A program made the position numbers and the translations under genes. 64,000 bases of DNA, taken from contig BQKZ01001324.1 in NCBI GenBank assembly GCA_036244855.1, positions 36,323-100,322 of the forward strand. Reading direction: 5' to 3'. The notes below the pieces were generated by a model. The model searched no databases, was not told where the DNA came from, and saw only the letters and a program-made list of their open reading frames with translations. This DNA comes from Temnopleurus reevesii. Taxonomy: Eukaryota > Echinodermata > Echinoidea > Temnopleuroida > Temnopleuridae. Positions 35,369 through 47,879 of the stretch are shown here, piece after piece (position 1 is the first letter of the stretch; each line of letters opens with the position of its first letter).

Positions 35369-35554
35369 CTTTATAACAATTTTCACTTTTCTGCCAGCCA
35401 GGATTTTTTCAATACATGATCATGATGTTACAGGAATAGGATGTTTTGTGACGTCATTGCACACTTTGTTTTGGGGAGAGACAAAGAGGATTCATCAAGC
35501 CATTAAAAAATTGTCCACATTTCCTTCTCTGCTTTTGCTCAATACCCTAAATTA

Positions 35555-36593
35555 CGGAAGCTTCTAAGTGCCATCGACTTGGAGACTTGACGAGATAATT
35601 TATCTTGTGAAGTCGACTTAATATCCATATTTTGTCGACTTGTAAAGATATTTATCTAACCATGTCGACTTAATAACGTTTACATGTCGTCATGGCGAGA
35701 TATATTATCTTGCCAGGTCGACTTCCCAAAANNNNNNNNNNNNNNNNNNNNNNNNNNNNNNNNNNNNNNNNNNNNNNNNNNNNNNNNNNNNNNNNNNNNN
35801 NNNNNNNNNNNNNNNNNNNNNNNNNNNNNNNNNNNNNNNNNNNNNNNNNNNNNNNNNNNNNNNNNNNNNNNNNNNNNNNNNNNNNNNNNNNNNNNNNNNN
35901 NNNNNNNNNNNNNNNNNNNNNNNNNNNNNNNNNNNNNNNNNNNNNNNNNNNNNNNNNNNNNNNNNNNNNNNNNNNNNNNNNNNNNNNNNNNNNNNNNNNN
36001 NNNNNNNNNNNNNNNNNNNNNNNNNNNNNNNNNNNNNNNNNNNNNNNNNNNNNNNNNNNNNNNNNNNNNNNNNNNNNNNNNNNNNNNNNNNNNNNNNNNN
36101 NNNNNNNNNNNNNNNNNNNNNNNNNNNNNNNNNNNNNNNNNNNNNNNNNNNNNNNNNNNNNNNNNNNNNNNNNNNNNNNNNNNNNNNNNNNNNNNNNNNN
36201 NNNNNNNNNNNNNNNNNNNNNNNNNNNNNNNNNNNNNNNNNNNNNNNNNNNNNNNNNNNNNNNNNNNNNNNNNNNNNNNNNNNNNNNNNNNNNNNNNNNN
36301 NNNNNNNNNNNNNNNNNNNNNNNNNNNNNNNNNNNNNNNNNNNNNNNNNNNNNNNNNNNNNNNNNNNNNNNNNNNNNNNNNNNNNNNNNNNNNNNNNNCG
36401 CCATGACGACATGTATTTTTGTTAAGTCGACTTGGCAAGATAAACTATATCGCCATGTCGACTTATAAACGTTATTAAGTCGACATGGTTAGATAAATAT
36501 CTTTACAAGTCGACAAAATATGGATATTAAGTCGACTTGTCGAGATAAAATATCTCGACAAGTCTCCAAGTCGATGGCACTTAGAAGCTTCCG
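35555..36593. mobile_element. Foldback DNA element built on AAGTCGACTT motifs, TA target duplication, gap inside
   Basis: The left end CGGAAGCTTCTAAGTGCC and right end GGCACTTAGAAGCTTCCG are exact inverted copies. The inverted arms agree closely for more than 150 bp. TA flanks both ends (35553-35554 and 36594-36595). The motif aagtcgactt and close variants recur many times in each arm. The centre is 667 Ns (35732-36398). X-filled ORFs here are meaningless. Confidence 0.85.
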
Positions 36594-36599
36594 TACTAA

Positions 36600-37715
36600 A
36601 TGGATGTCAGTCATAGATTAGAAATTCAACATTATCATGCAGTCCTCATCTGGCAGATCTTACAATCTTCTCACATTGAATATCCATGGCTTCTTATATC
36701 AAAATATTTCAAACTTTGTTAAAAAATTCTATTTTTGTAACAAAAAAAGTTGATGATTATTATCATCTTAATGACGGCGCTGATGTTTATTTTTAAAAGA
36801 GGTACCACTTTTTCCTTTCTTACAATTTTTCTTTCTTTCCTAGCCAATGAATGTAGTTACAAACCGATATTGGTATTCCTCAAACCGATAATTACCAGTT
36901 GAATCATTGGAGGCAAGTTTGCTTATATTACTTGTTGTTATGAAGCAAGCCTCCGTCAAGCTTTTGGATGGTCAATAACAACCTTTGTGTAATACATAAA
37001 ATTTGCATCTATTATTAAACCCACGTATTGTTGAGAATGTTCATGAATTTCCCTTCCACTATTCTACCTTGATCTCAGAATTCCGTAGAAATGAAAAATA
37101 AGTGACCTTGCCTCACCAATGCAAACAGGTAACCTACCAATCAATTTCTCCCCATCAATACTTGATTGGCCAATCTCAGGGAAGGATTAGATGGACGGAG
37201 TTTCAAATTGGGACTCATCAATTTCCTATACCTGGGTACAAATGTTTTGATATGCGGAGGCTCGGAATAGATGGGAGGAAGTCGGTCTTTACTTCGGAGA
37301 AGATTCATTCATTTGAATTCATTTATCCACCGATAGCTTGTGCTTAACTTGATATTCTACCTCTTTTGGATATTCTGCAGAGCCTTGTTTCGTAAAACTT
37401 GTGAGATCATGAAAATCTAGAATGTGCTTACAGGGGAGAATTGTCATGAGCCTCATTTGCTGAAGTTTGAAGCCTGTGTAGCAATCTGTTTTTACTTAGT
37501 TGAGTGAAAAGTTGGTATAGAAGTGTATGAGAGAAAGTTTTAACAAACAAAAATCCATAACCCATTAATTTAATGAATGTCTGACTGTGATAGCTTGATG
37601 TAAATATGCATGACTTGTCATTGTAAATTTGTCAATTTTTCTGAATGAATGTGGAAGCTTCTGGAACAAATCAATCCAAATTCTGTTTATGATGTTGAAA
37701 ATTTGAACCTGTTTG
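36600..37715. other. Non-coding stretch
   Basis: No gene or clear repeat was recognised. Confidence 0.4.
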
Positions 37716-37880
37716 ATTGATTGATTGAATTTATTTCTATATTAAAACATTTACAATCAGAAAATATGGCTGATTGCCTATAATTAGCTTGCCCATAAAG
37801 GGGAGTCGTTCTCCAGTGGGATCTATGTATTTGGTATGGTAGTGCATAAGAGACATTTAAAAAAAGAAGAAAATAAAGTA
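37716..37880. mobile_element. Probable retroposon 3'-end fragment
   Basis: A short TTGA repeat is followed by atttatttctatattaaaac and a body with tgcccataaaggggagtcgt. The layout resembles a reversed LINE/SINE tail. Similar tail layouts occur at 44395 and 46425. Confidence 0.35.
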
Positions 37881-38289
37881 ATTTGCCCATTAATTTGATG
37901 TAGGCCTTACTGTGAAATCATGGATAATTCACAGGCCTTACTATGATAAGTATACAATCATATTCACTTTAATCCAGACCCACACATAGTTTTATTAAAG
38001 TCTTGATATTTTTATCTTTATAGAGATTATATAGCCCTTAAAATAATGTGAAAGGATATTGGCAAGGCAAGCACCATAAATTATGAACTGAATTTATAGC
38101 GATACTTGTCCATATTACACAGTAGCATTTTGTGCCGGCCTAATAGCACGCAGGGTTTACATGTATCAGGATTTGATTAATACGGCTATCACCAGCCTTC
38201 AGGGGTGGCGGTAGAAGCTACCTAATTAAATCCAATATCCAACCATGCATCCCCCTTCTATTTCCCACTTGCTCTTCCTTTTTTATACG

Positions 38290-39060
38290 GAGATTGTACG
38301 AGATATCTTCTCTCATGCTTTTGTGTGCCTTTGCAATCATTCTTTCCTGTTTACAAGATAGTTTTATCATTTGTTTCACATATTTAATTGTCCAACTTGC
38401 GTTTCCTAATTTTGTACATCGTACAAGTTATCATCCCTCACAATTTAGCTTGTCTTTGCAATCATTCTATTCTGTTTGCACGATATTTTTATCATTTGTT
38501 TTACATATTTTATGTGTCCCACTTGCGTTTCCTGCTATCATACCAAATATCCCTGCTTGTGTCTTAGCGTGTATTTTCAATCATCTTTTTCTGTTTGCAA
38601 GATATTTTCATCATTTGTTTTACATATCATACTTGCCCCACTTTCTCCTCCTGTTTGTAGACATCTTTTTCTGTTTGATTTTTTTTTCACATATTTTACT
38701 TGCCTCATTTGAGCTTCCTACTTTTGTACATAGATCGTACCAGATGCTCTGCCTCTTGCCTTAGCTTGTCTTTTCGATGATCCTATTCTGTTTGCAAGAT
38801 ATTTGGATAATTTGTTTTACATATTTTATTTGCCCCACTTGCATTTTCTACTTTTGTATGTAGATCATACCAAATATCCCGCTTGTGTCTTTGCTTGTCT
38901 TTTCAATGATCCTATTCTGTTTGGAAGATATTTTGACCATTTTTTCACATATTTTATGTGCCCCACTCCGGCTTCCTACTTTTGTTCGTAGATTGTACAA
39001 AATACCCTTGCTCATGCCTCAGCTTGCCTTTGCAATCATCCTATTCTGTTTACAGATTCC
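38290..39060. repeat. Tandem repeat, ~115-125 bp unit, about six copies
   Basis: The text tctgtttgcaagatattttg, cacatattttatgtgcccca and acatagatcgtaccaaatat recurs in order. The 156-residue membrane-like ORF (38294-38764) is three units of this repeat read through. Confidence 0.88.
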
Positions 39061-39795
39061 ATATGAAATGATGCCTACATCCAAGGTAACAGCAAGATGT
39101 TTGAATCATTTCTTTCACATACAAGAGCTTGGGTCACACTTACAGCTGAATTTAAACTTTAAGGTTAAAAAACCTCAACAGTCCCCTTTGTATTTGAACT
39201 TCGAGATTCGCTTAGTGTAGATGGTCATAGTTTCGGGAACCTTGAGGTTCTGAAACCATGACGAAACCAGAAGATTTCTTATGGTTTCTTCAAGGTTTTT
39301 TCAAGGTCAGTAATGCCTCCCCCACCCCCCCCCCCAATACAGAGTGTCAAATGTGAACAAAGTTTTGTAAAAGTTTTGTTAACTACAATATGCACGAGCA
39401 AACCTTATACTAGTTTTGTGTGACCTTTTACGAGAATAATTTCCGTAAAGTGCATTTTTAACATACGTATGTTCCAAGTTCTGCGGTTCTGTGGTGCGAC
39501 CATTCATGCAAGTATCGCCAGGTCAGCGGTGGGAGGCGCCCTTTTTCTATAGTAGTTTCACAAGCTTTGAAATTTTGTTAACTATATCTCAGTGTGAACC
39601 TCATCAAAGTCTCGTCGTGATTCTGGCTCATAATTTTCATGATCGTAGTTAGCAAAACTTCAAGATGTATGATAAGTGTACACATAGTACCATCATCTTG
39701 AATCATATACAATAATGTGCACTTTCTTTTTCATCATTTTACCATGCAACGGCTGGCATTTGGAGCTATATGTTCTGATGGGTACCTAATGTTTA
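39061..39795. other. Non-coding stretch
   Basis: A C-run lies near 39323-39336. No gene was recognised. Confidence 0.4.
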
Positions 39796-39802
39796 CAAAT
39801 CC

Positions 39803-39989
39803 AGACCTCCCAACTATTATGAATTTGGAGGGATAAATATGATTTTTCATCATTCTGAAGTCATGTTTTCATTACATATTATGATTTTTCCTGGTAATTG
39901 TACTACACTTTCCTATGGGAATCATTATTCTTCCCTCTATTTTTCGCAAAATCATCTCCCTTTTTTAGTCTATAAGTTTGGGATGTCTG
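39803..39989. mobile_element. MITE family M3 with CAAATCC target duplication
   Basis: Near-identical body to the element at 17346. CAAATCC flanks both ends (39796-39802 and 39990-39996), a direct sign of insertion. Confidence 0.85.
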
Positions 39990-39999
39990 CAAATCCCAT

Positions 40000-40780
40000 G
40001 CCTGACATGATTAGAGATAAACAAGACCCGAATTACATGGTTAGAATGAGAGCATTAATAATCTATTATGACACGATAGAGATGTTTGTTTCTATGAGCG
40101 CTTGCTATTACATCATGATGTGAGTCTGTTGGATGGTTCGATAAGACGGAAGAAATCAAAACAGTCTCGTGTTGGTGGATTGAAATGAGAGTTGCTTTCA
40201 TTTATTTTGACAATGATGATGCTGTTATTTTTCTTTGTAGGAGAGCAGTGTGTTTCATTAAAAAGTAATTGTTTAATAAGTCGAATAATATTTTTAGAAG
40301 TCCTCTATATGTTAAAGTTCAAATTATTGGGATGTGATATTTTATTGTGTCATGGAATGACAGACAACCTCATTTATCTTTACAACCCTATTTCATTAGG
40401 AATTCAGAGTAAAGAATGTGAATTGTTGACCTTTTAAGGGAGTTTCAAGACCTCAATCTGGTTTTCCCATTTTTTGTGTGTGTGGGGGAGGGGGATTAAT
40501 TCTTTCACACATTCCTATGGGGAACATGGTTTGTTTTCCAATTGAAAGCAAAAGTAGGAACCTATGGGTAGGTATACAGAGTTGTCTGCAACCCAGCATA
40601 ATTTATAGCGAAGTTTCATTGCAACACCACATAGCTTTCAAGTGAACACATTGATGATTCACATTGATCTAGTTTAGGTGTCTTTTTTTTATTTGTCCAT
40701 CGATTGTGATAACAAAGATGAGTGAAATTGCATAATGATCTAGTTCTTGTCTTTCTGTGTGTGTTCCTTGTGTCTTCACC
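40000..40780. other. Non-coding stretch
   Basis: A 94-residue ORF (39839-40123) begins inside the MITE and is not supported. Nothing else was recognised. Confidence 0.4.
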
Positions 40781-40789
40781 AAGACACTA

Positions 40790-40847
40790 AAGGATTCTCT
40801 TTTTCAGATCTAACAAAGATGATTATAATTGTATAATTTTTTTTATG

Positions 40848-40883
<36 letters not shown>

Positions 40884-42290
40884 GTGTTCCAATAGAGCCA
40901 GTTGTGTTGTCATATGAACAAACTAACAGAGTGCTATATTCACATCTAACAAAGATGATTAGAATTGTATAATGGTTTAGATCCGTTATCTCTTTTTTTT
41001 TTGCCTGCAATATAGCCAGTTGTGTTGTTCCAAATAGGAGAACGCCGACAGATTGCTCTATTCACATCTAACAAAGATAATTAGAAAGTATTTATATTTG
41101 TTACAAAGTAGGATTGAAAGTGTTTATCCAAGAATGTTTTAAAAAAAGATAATAAATTTCACACCTTTCTGCAAGAAATTTGGCGTTACTGGTTCGACAA
41201 TTTTGATAATTTTTTGTTTGGTTCTGTTTTGTGAATTTCCCTGCATCAAATGTAAAATTGTACCCAAATCACAAGGATCCATTTCTTTTTCTCTTTGTGA
41301 CACCAGTCATGTATTGGATATAGAGCCCTGAATAAAAATTCAGTGATGCTAAACACACACACACATACACAACCCCCCCCCCCAAAAAAAAAAATCAACC
41401 TGGAATAGTAAATGAAGAAGTAACTTGCACAGACAGCTCCCCATCTTTATTGTATTATGTTGTCCTTTACATGAAGTCGCTCCCGGAGTTTAATCTAAAT
41501 GTATTGGAAAGNCCAAAAAATAACCAGAGTTTTCATGGGTACATCCCGAGAAAAGTCTGGTCGGTATTTATGCAACAGAAAAACTCTGGTTAAAATTTCT
41601 AACCAGACTTTTCTTATTTTAGACCCCAGAAAACTCTGGTTGTGAGTTTTATGCAACAGGGCCCAGTATGGCCTGTTGTGATATGAGAGCACTGAAGGAA
41701 TGCTATATTCACATCTAACAAAGAAGACTAAAATTGTATAATGGTCTAGTGAACATCTATCTCTCTTTGTTTTGCTCTCCTATATGATGAGTTGTGTTGT
41801 CATAACATTAATGGAATGCTTTATTCACATCTAATAAATAAGATTAGCAAGTATTTATTTTTTTACAAAGTAGGATTAAAAATGTTTATCTCAGAATATT
41901 ATAAACAAATTCACTTTGGGAAAGTCTTTATGCAAAAAAATAAGCTCAGTTGGTTGACAAAATATAATTACTTACTTTGATTTGAAAATTCTCTGAACCA
42001 AATGTAATATTGTTACACATTCACAGTCATCAGGTTATTATGCCATTACATGTAGGTGGTTGTGAATGCATTATTTTTCTTTTTGTTCATGTATTGTGTA
42101 CATTTTTAGAGCCCTGAATCTGTAGTCAATGCTAAGCACGCACACATGCGCACACACATAGAAAAAATGAACCGGGGATAATAAATGAAGAAATAACTTG
42201 CACAGACAGCTCCCCATCTTTATTGTATTATGTTGTCCTTTACATGAAGTCGCTCCCGGAGTTTAATCTAAATGTATTGGAAAGTGTGAA
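40790..42290. repeat. Complex local duplications and CT microsatellite
   Basis: The text attcacatctaacaaagatg recurs near 40935, 41060, 41707 and 41823. The block from about 41040 to 41511 is a diverged copy of about 41820-42283, ending in an identical 85-bp stretch. A (CT)n tract lies at 40851-40878. A single N at 41512 marks an assembly join. Confidence 0.75.
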
Positions 42291-42329
42291 GGCCCTAGAA
42301 TGGGGGTTTGGCAGAATGAGCTGTCAGTC

Positions 42330-42845
42330 AGAGGTGCTTTTCAGATTCCTCACTCGGGGGCTAGATGACGAATGTTGTTCCGTAAGCATGGAAAAATATC
42401 AAGCCATGTTGTTTTTTAGCATTTTCTGTTCCCTTAGATATGGAGAATTTTGCAGATTCTTATTGACTGTTGCTTAGTATTCATTAGAGAATATCAACGA
42501 ATGTTATATGTAGGGTTGCTATGCCCCAATATTAAAAATACTTTGCAGATTCCTCTCTCATGCCCAAATATTGTTCCAGTTTCAAGGAAAATATCAAGGC
42601 ATGTTGTTTTCTAGCCTTTTCTGCTTCCCAAGATCAGAAGCGTTTCACAGATACCTCTTGTGTGGGTGAAAGTTGTTTAGTATTCGTGGGAAGATATCCA
42701 TGCATGTTGTTTGTAGGGTTTATGTGCCCCAACAAAAGAAGTACTTTGCAGATTCCTCCTTCATGCCCGAATGTTGTTCTGTATTCATTGAAAAGTATCA
42801 ATGCATGTTGTTTGTAGTCTGTTTTTTTCCCCAACATTAGCACAT
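42330..42845. repeat. Tandem repeat, ~100-115 bp unit, about five copies
   Basis: The text tttgcagattcct, tgttgt, agaatatcaa and gcatgttgtttgtag recurs in order near 42340, 42450, 42545, 42645 and 42748. Confidence 0.85.
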
Positions 42846-42849
42846 TTCA

Positions 42850-43990
42850 GTGTTTGGTTTTAATTTGGCTGATGTATCTATTCTTATCTTTGGTTAGTTG
42901 CAGCATCAACAAAAGTGGTATTTTGTTTTAAAGGGTTTTAAGTAGTCACCCCATTTCCATCTAGATATGACTCATACACTGACCCAGAAGGGGGTGTAAA
43001 TCACCTGTTTAAACCAATGTTCCCCATGTAGATACCATTGTGCTGCTACCCCTTCCTCTGCCTCCCTCCCCCTCTCTCCTTTGGAAAAGAAGTGGAGCAC
43101 CTGGAAGTGCAGACCCTTTTTTATCTTTTTCCCCATTTTTCTCGTTTATTTTTTTTTGCTTGTCGAATCGTGGATCTACCCTCACAGAGTGACTTCTATA
43201 AAGCTGATCGAAACAATGCAGTAGTGTATGCAGTAGGTGGATGCGCAGGACATGAGGTGAAATTTCTTGAACAATCAAGAAAAAGGGGTTAAACATTCAT
43301 CTGTAACCTTCAGAATATACTGACATAAAAGAAAACAAATTAAATTGTGCTTTTGTCTTTTTTTAAACAAACTTTAAGATCATACTGTGAAGTGATCAAG
43401 ATATCTTCAATCCACTTAGTCCAGCTACATGTAGGTGGTTTAATTGTCAAACAATTTCATGGTATTGAAACAAAAAGCATCCTTTACAGAGAAATGAAAA
43501 AATGGAATAAATAAGAAATGAGTGTGTGGTTGTAAAACTGGCTACACTTCTTTCCTTCCAAGTATTTGTCTGACAATTTTTTTTACACATTTGGGTAATA
43601 TGTTATGTTGCTATATAGCTTCCCTAACTCTCTTTTCCTGTGCAACTTTAAATGGCCAATATGGTTTTGCGTTACTATCACCTTTGCACCGCACAACGTT
43701 ACACATGATTACATCAACATGACGTTATCTTCACGGCATTCTGTATCAAGCAACTGCAGGCCTATGCCAGCCAATTGCCATCTTGTGAAGGAGCTTTCCT
43801 ACCGAGGTAAACAAATTTGACTCCAAACGATCACGATACACAGCCGGCAGAGGGATCGCATGTTTGACGACCACTACCGAATCCATTTTCGTCACGGTGA
43901 CCTTATCAGGCAAATAAGCGTTGTATTGGTGTAATTAAGTTCATGGCGAGACCATTCTTGATTTCCGAGACATCGATAATCCGGCAGGGA
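42850..43990. other. Non-coding stretch
   Basis: A plausible donor (cgag|gtaaac, GT at about 43806) ends a modest CpG-richer patch at 43660-43805, but no acceptor or conserved frame was found. No gene is claimed. Confidence 0.35.
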
Positions 43991-43994
43991 TGTG

Positions 43995-44385
43995 TCCAAG
44001 GAGAGTGTTCCGTAAATATTGATTAGAAGTGGGGCAGCTATAAGTGTTTAGGTCATAGGATGGGGTTTGGAATTACTCATGCATGCAATAACCTAAAACT
44101 CATCCCAAAGGCGATTCAGGAAGGGTTTAGGGTCCTGACACCTCCTCCCCCAAAAAAGTGAGGGTGTTCCGTAAATAGTGATTGGAAGCAGGGCAGAAAT
44201 ACATTCAGGTCTTTGGGTGGAGCTTTGTAATTTTCTCATGCATGCATTAACCTACAAACTCATCCCAAGGGAGATTTAGGGGGTTGGGGGTCCAGCCCCC
44301 ACCTTGAAAGAGAGCATTCCATAAATATTGATTGGAAACGGGGTAGTTATGTATGTTTAGGTCATCTGGTGACAGTTAGAATTCA
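43995..44385. repeat. Tandem repeat, ~140-160 bp unit, three copies
   Basis: The text gttccgtaaatattgattgg, ttaggtcat and actcatgcatgcaataacct recurs near 44007, 44167 and 44307. Confidence 0.88.
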
Positions 44386-44394
44386 TTCATGCAA

Positions 44395-44530
44395 ATCAAA
44401 TCAAATCAATTTATTGATATTGAAACAAATTTTTAATTATCATCAATACAATACAAAGGAATAGCTTACAATTACATGCAATATACACCTACACGCTCAA
44501 TACAAGACCAAGCCAGAGAGCGTTAATGCT
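44395..44530. mobile_element. Probable retroposon 3'-end fragment
   Basis: A CAAAT repeat followed by caatttattgatattgaaac and a short body. The structure is like the fragment at 37716. Confidence 0.35.
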
Positions 44531-44534
44531 TTTT

Positions 44535-45420
44535 CATTCTTTTTGTTTGTCATGCCACCGAAGGCCCCTTGGACCCCCCCCCCCCCTTCTTGGAAGTGAA
44601 AACTACCCTCATTAAAAAAACTGTATATGCCCTTGCATCTCCATCTTTCATGTCCTTGATAAGGCAGCTATCGATGAAGAGCTATTGATCGTAATTACAC
44701 CAATATCCCCAGCCAGTCACTTTCATCTATCATGCATATGACCATAAAAACCTATTGATCGTTCCTTTTTTAAAATAAGCATTGCAGGTATTAGTTAGAT
44801 TATATTGTGGTGAATTCATACTGATAAAAGAATTAGCATAATTTGATTTGTAATTCATGCCTGAATACTGCCTTTTTGTGCAATGATAAATAAAAACAGT
44901 CAAGAAAAAAAAATCCAACAAATTTCTAGAAGAATTTCTACAAAATTGTTTAGTACCGAGAAGAGGAAATAACGTGATTGATGACAATAGCAGTAAAAGT
45001 TCTCATGAGGAGCTGAGGTTTGTAATGTCAAGTGTTGAAAAAGAATGATTATACCATATTTGCAAGGTCATATTATCTTATTGTCAGGGGTTCCATTAGA
45101 ATTGTATAATCCTGTCATTTGAGCCATAAAACTATGCATTTGCTCCCAGAAATCTATTTTCACCCTTTGCCCTTTTGATTTGACAGGCTTTTACAGAAGC
45201 AGAACGCAGTTTTATTGTATGACAACGCAGCCCAAATTATGAAGGTGTTGCAAATGAGGTCGGCTTTTCACACACATGTAAAATTATGGGTTTTCAATTA
45301 TCAATTTCAATACAAAACTCAAATTTTCAGGGAAGGGAGACATGCCTTTCTTGGATATATTCACTAAAAAGTCCTAAAACAACCAGGTAAAATATAATTA
45401 GCTTTCAAATTTGGTGCTAT
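44535..45420. other. Non-coding stretch
   Basis: A C-run lies near 44575-44587. No gene was recognised. Confidence 0.4.
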
Positions 45421-45429
45421 TAGTTCCCA

Positions 45430-46280
45430 AGACCAGCCATGTACGCTTTTACACCATGTACACCCATACAACATGTCCAAACTCACAACCTCGTACACAC
45501 TTACAAGATTCGAGTCATTCATTCATTCGTTTGAAGAGCAGCGAACGATCATTGTACTACTCAGTAATAGCTCAGTAATGGCTCACTAAATTGTCTCTGA
45601 TATTTAATGAAAGTTATCCTTTGGAGAAGACTATACAACGCTCGTATTGACTAGACAAGCACCTTAGAGTACTCCAGCAATTACTCACTGATCTTTCTTA
45701 GGAATTACGGTAGTTCAGTGCTTGTTTATTTTCACTGTTCTTGGCATTCAACGGCTGATGTGAGAGTGCTGCATAAGTATGCGTTGGAATTCATGTTGGT
45801 ATGTATAGATTGTTTGTTAAAACTTACTTTCATTTTGTCAATGGTTTTTAGATGGGAACTGTGTAACCCACACTTTCAGACCCACACATGTACAAACTGA
45901 TAACCTTACACATCGCTACAAGATTAATTTCATTCATTCATTCACTTCAAAAGTAGGTAACGATCATTGTACTTCTCAGAAATATAGCCCAGTAATGGCT
46001 CACTAAATTGTCTCTGATATCTAATGAAAGTTATCCTTTCGAGAAGACCATACCAGACTCATGTTGACTAGACAAGCACCTTCATGCACTCCAGCAATTA
46101 CTCAGTACTCTTACTTTGGAATTACGGTAGTTCAGTTCTTGTTTATTTTCAATGTTCTTCGCACTCATCGGCTGATGTGAGGGTCGTGTTGCATTAGTAT
46201 GTGTTGGAATTCATGTTGGTATGTGTAGATTGTTTGTTAAACCCACTCTCGTTCTGTCAATGGCGTTCAGATGAGATGGG
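45430..46280. repeat. Two-copy tandem duplication, ~415-bp unit
   Basis: The text tcactaaattgtctctgata, gactagacaagcacctt and gttggaattcatgttggtat occurs in both halves, about 415 bp apart, with roughly 10% divergence by eye. Confidence 0.9.
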
Positions 46281-46424
46281 AGACGAGTAGGGATGGTTTG
46301 CGGAAATGAAATAAGAATGGATGATTGGATTTTTTCGTTAAGCACTCAAATGATTTTTATCTATTGCAGCAAATATGTCTCAACCAAGAAGCATTTTGAT
46401 AATAGATGCAAAGCTCAGCTCAGT

Positions 46425-46600
46425 TCAGTTCAGTTCGACTTTATTTCCATTATCAATCATGAAAAATAAGATACGACTATGGTATATGTAAAAACATGTT
46501 CAATAAAATTGTTTACATTTTGATGACAATAGAAAAAGGGTGCATGACTACTAAAAAGTTTAAAACTTGTAACGTGTAGAACCTGCGTAAGCAGGATGAA
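46425..46600. mobile_element. Probable retroposon 3'-end fragment
   Basis: A CAGTT repeat followed by cgactttatttccattatca. Same layout as the fragments at 37716 and 44395. Confidence 0.35.
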
Positions 46601-47570
46601 AAAAGTCACCTTAAAATCAATGTAATATTGGTGTTCTTTTTAAGATATGCATTGAGAAGGCACTATTATAATTTACCACTTACTGTTTGGTGATAGAGGA
46701 ACAATTTAATTTGATCCTCAAAACATCACTGCTCAATGTTAACCCATTCAGGACAGGAATTATTTTACAACAAATTCAATCACTATTCTTTTCCTAAATT
46801 GGCAACACTAAAATTTTAGATTCTTTTTAGAACGTTCCAAATAAATGTTAGGTGGCCATATTCAAGCTTCTTCATTAAAGAGCGTGTTAAAACATTGCCA
46901 ATTTCCATGGAAAATAGTGATCTTCTCCATGATGTCTGCAATGCAAATTTAAGGATTATTTTCATTTTAAAAATTCTCTGCGTCCAGTGACAAAAGGTGA
47001 CAGAATAAAAATGGTCAGATTTAGTGTTTGATTGTTTTTTCTCCTTTCTCATGCATCTGGGATATTTTTGGAGCATTACATCAGAAGTTATTGAACCAAA
47101 GCACAAAATGTGTTCTATCGTCCTTAAAGGGTTAATTTGCTATAAGCTGACAGTTAAGTGAACTGGAATATTTGGAGCATCGTTTAACTGATGAACGCTG
47201 TGCTAATTGTCTCTGTCTGGTCATGGCTATATTCATCAGTTTATTGGACTGGGAAGTTTTTTATTACATGTACATATCGCATTTAGGGGATTGATATTAA
47301 TGAAAGTAGCAGACAAGGTGGTTATTTGATACCAGGCCAATGAATGAAATGAGTGCAATATGTAATGATGGTAATTTATGCTTGTGGAATGCATAATTTA
47401 ATGGGTTGTAATAGTTGTCAGAAGTAAAGACCCACCAGTATTAAAGGTCCCTATCAAGTCCTTATCATGTCTAATTAAAAGGCTTGTGTGTTAACCTAGG
47501 TACTTTTTTATACTAATTTTTTATTCAAAACAGGAAGAACTGCATTTCTTTGCCAAAATTTAGCTGGATA
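46600..47570. other. Non-coding stretch
   Basis: The minus-strand ORF at 46816-47106 has no recognisable features. No gene is claimed. Confidence 0.4.
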
Positions 47571-47577
47571 TGCATTT

Positions 47578-47870
47578 TATATTTAAGGTGCCTGAAGTGT
47601 TAAATGCTTCTCGTTTGGAGATTATTATGATATGTAAGAATATAATCCCATAGCTATAAACATTCTCATACTGCTTTTTAGATCCATACCATCTAAATGA
47701 AAATGTAATAACCTAATATATTTATGTTACACACAGGTAGAAGGGTTCTAAAAGGTCTAACCCACTGAAAACTGAACTCTGCAAGTTCCATAGACTTTGT
47801 GCAGGGAATACCAGGTTCCAGTAGTCAATGGATTTTGTTGAAATGATTGAAATGTGTGCTCTTAGGTAAC
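47578..47870. repeat. Dispersed repeat, first copy
   Basis: Landmarks tctcgtttggagat, taacctaatatatttatgtt and ggttccagtagtcaatggat are shared in order with 51214-51505. Confidence 0.8.
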
Positions 47871-47879
47871 TTAGGTACT

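Larger units (their letters stand above)
34343..35456. promoter_or_regulatory. Cluster of six TGACGTCA palindromes
   Basis: Exact TGACGTCA at 34343, 34469, 34663, 34855, 35042 and 35449. This is the full cAMP response element bound by CREB/ATF factors. Four are in the tandem units and two flank them. Regulatory activity is not shown. Confidence 0.5.

Noticed and set aside
35670..36468. ORFs of 235-258 codons
   Set aside because: Made almost wholly of Ns from the assembly gap.
38294..38764. 156-residue ORF that looks like a multi-pass membrane protein
   Set aside because: It is three to four units of a T-rich tandem repeat; hydrophobicity comes from T-richness and frames break in the other units.
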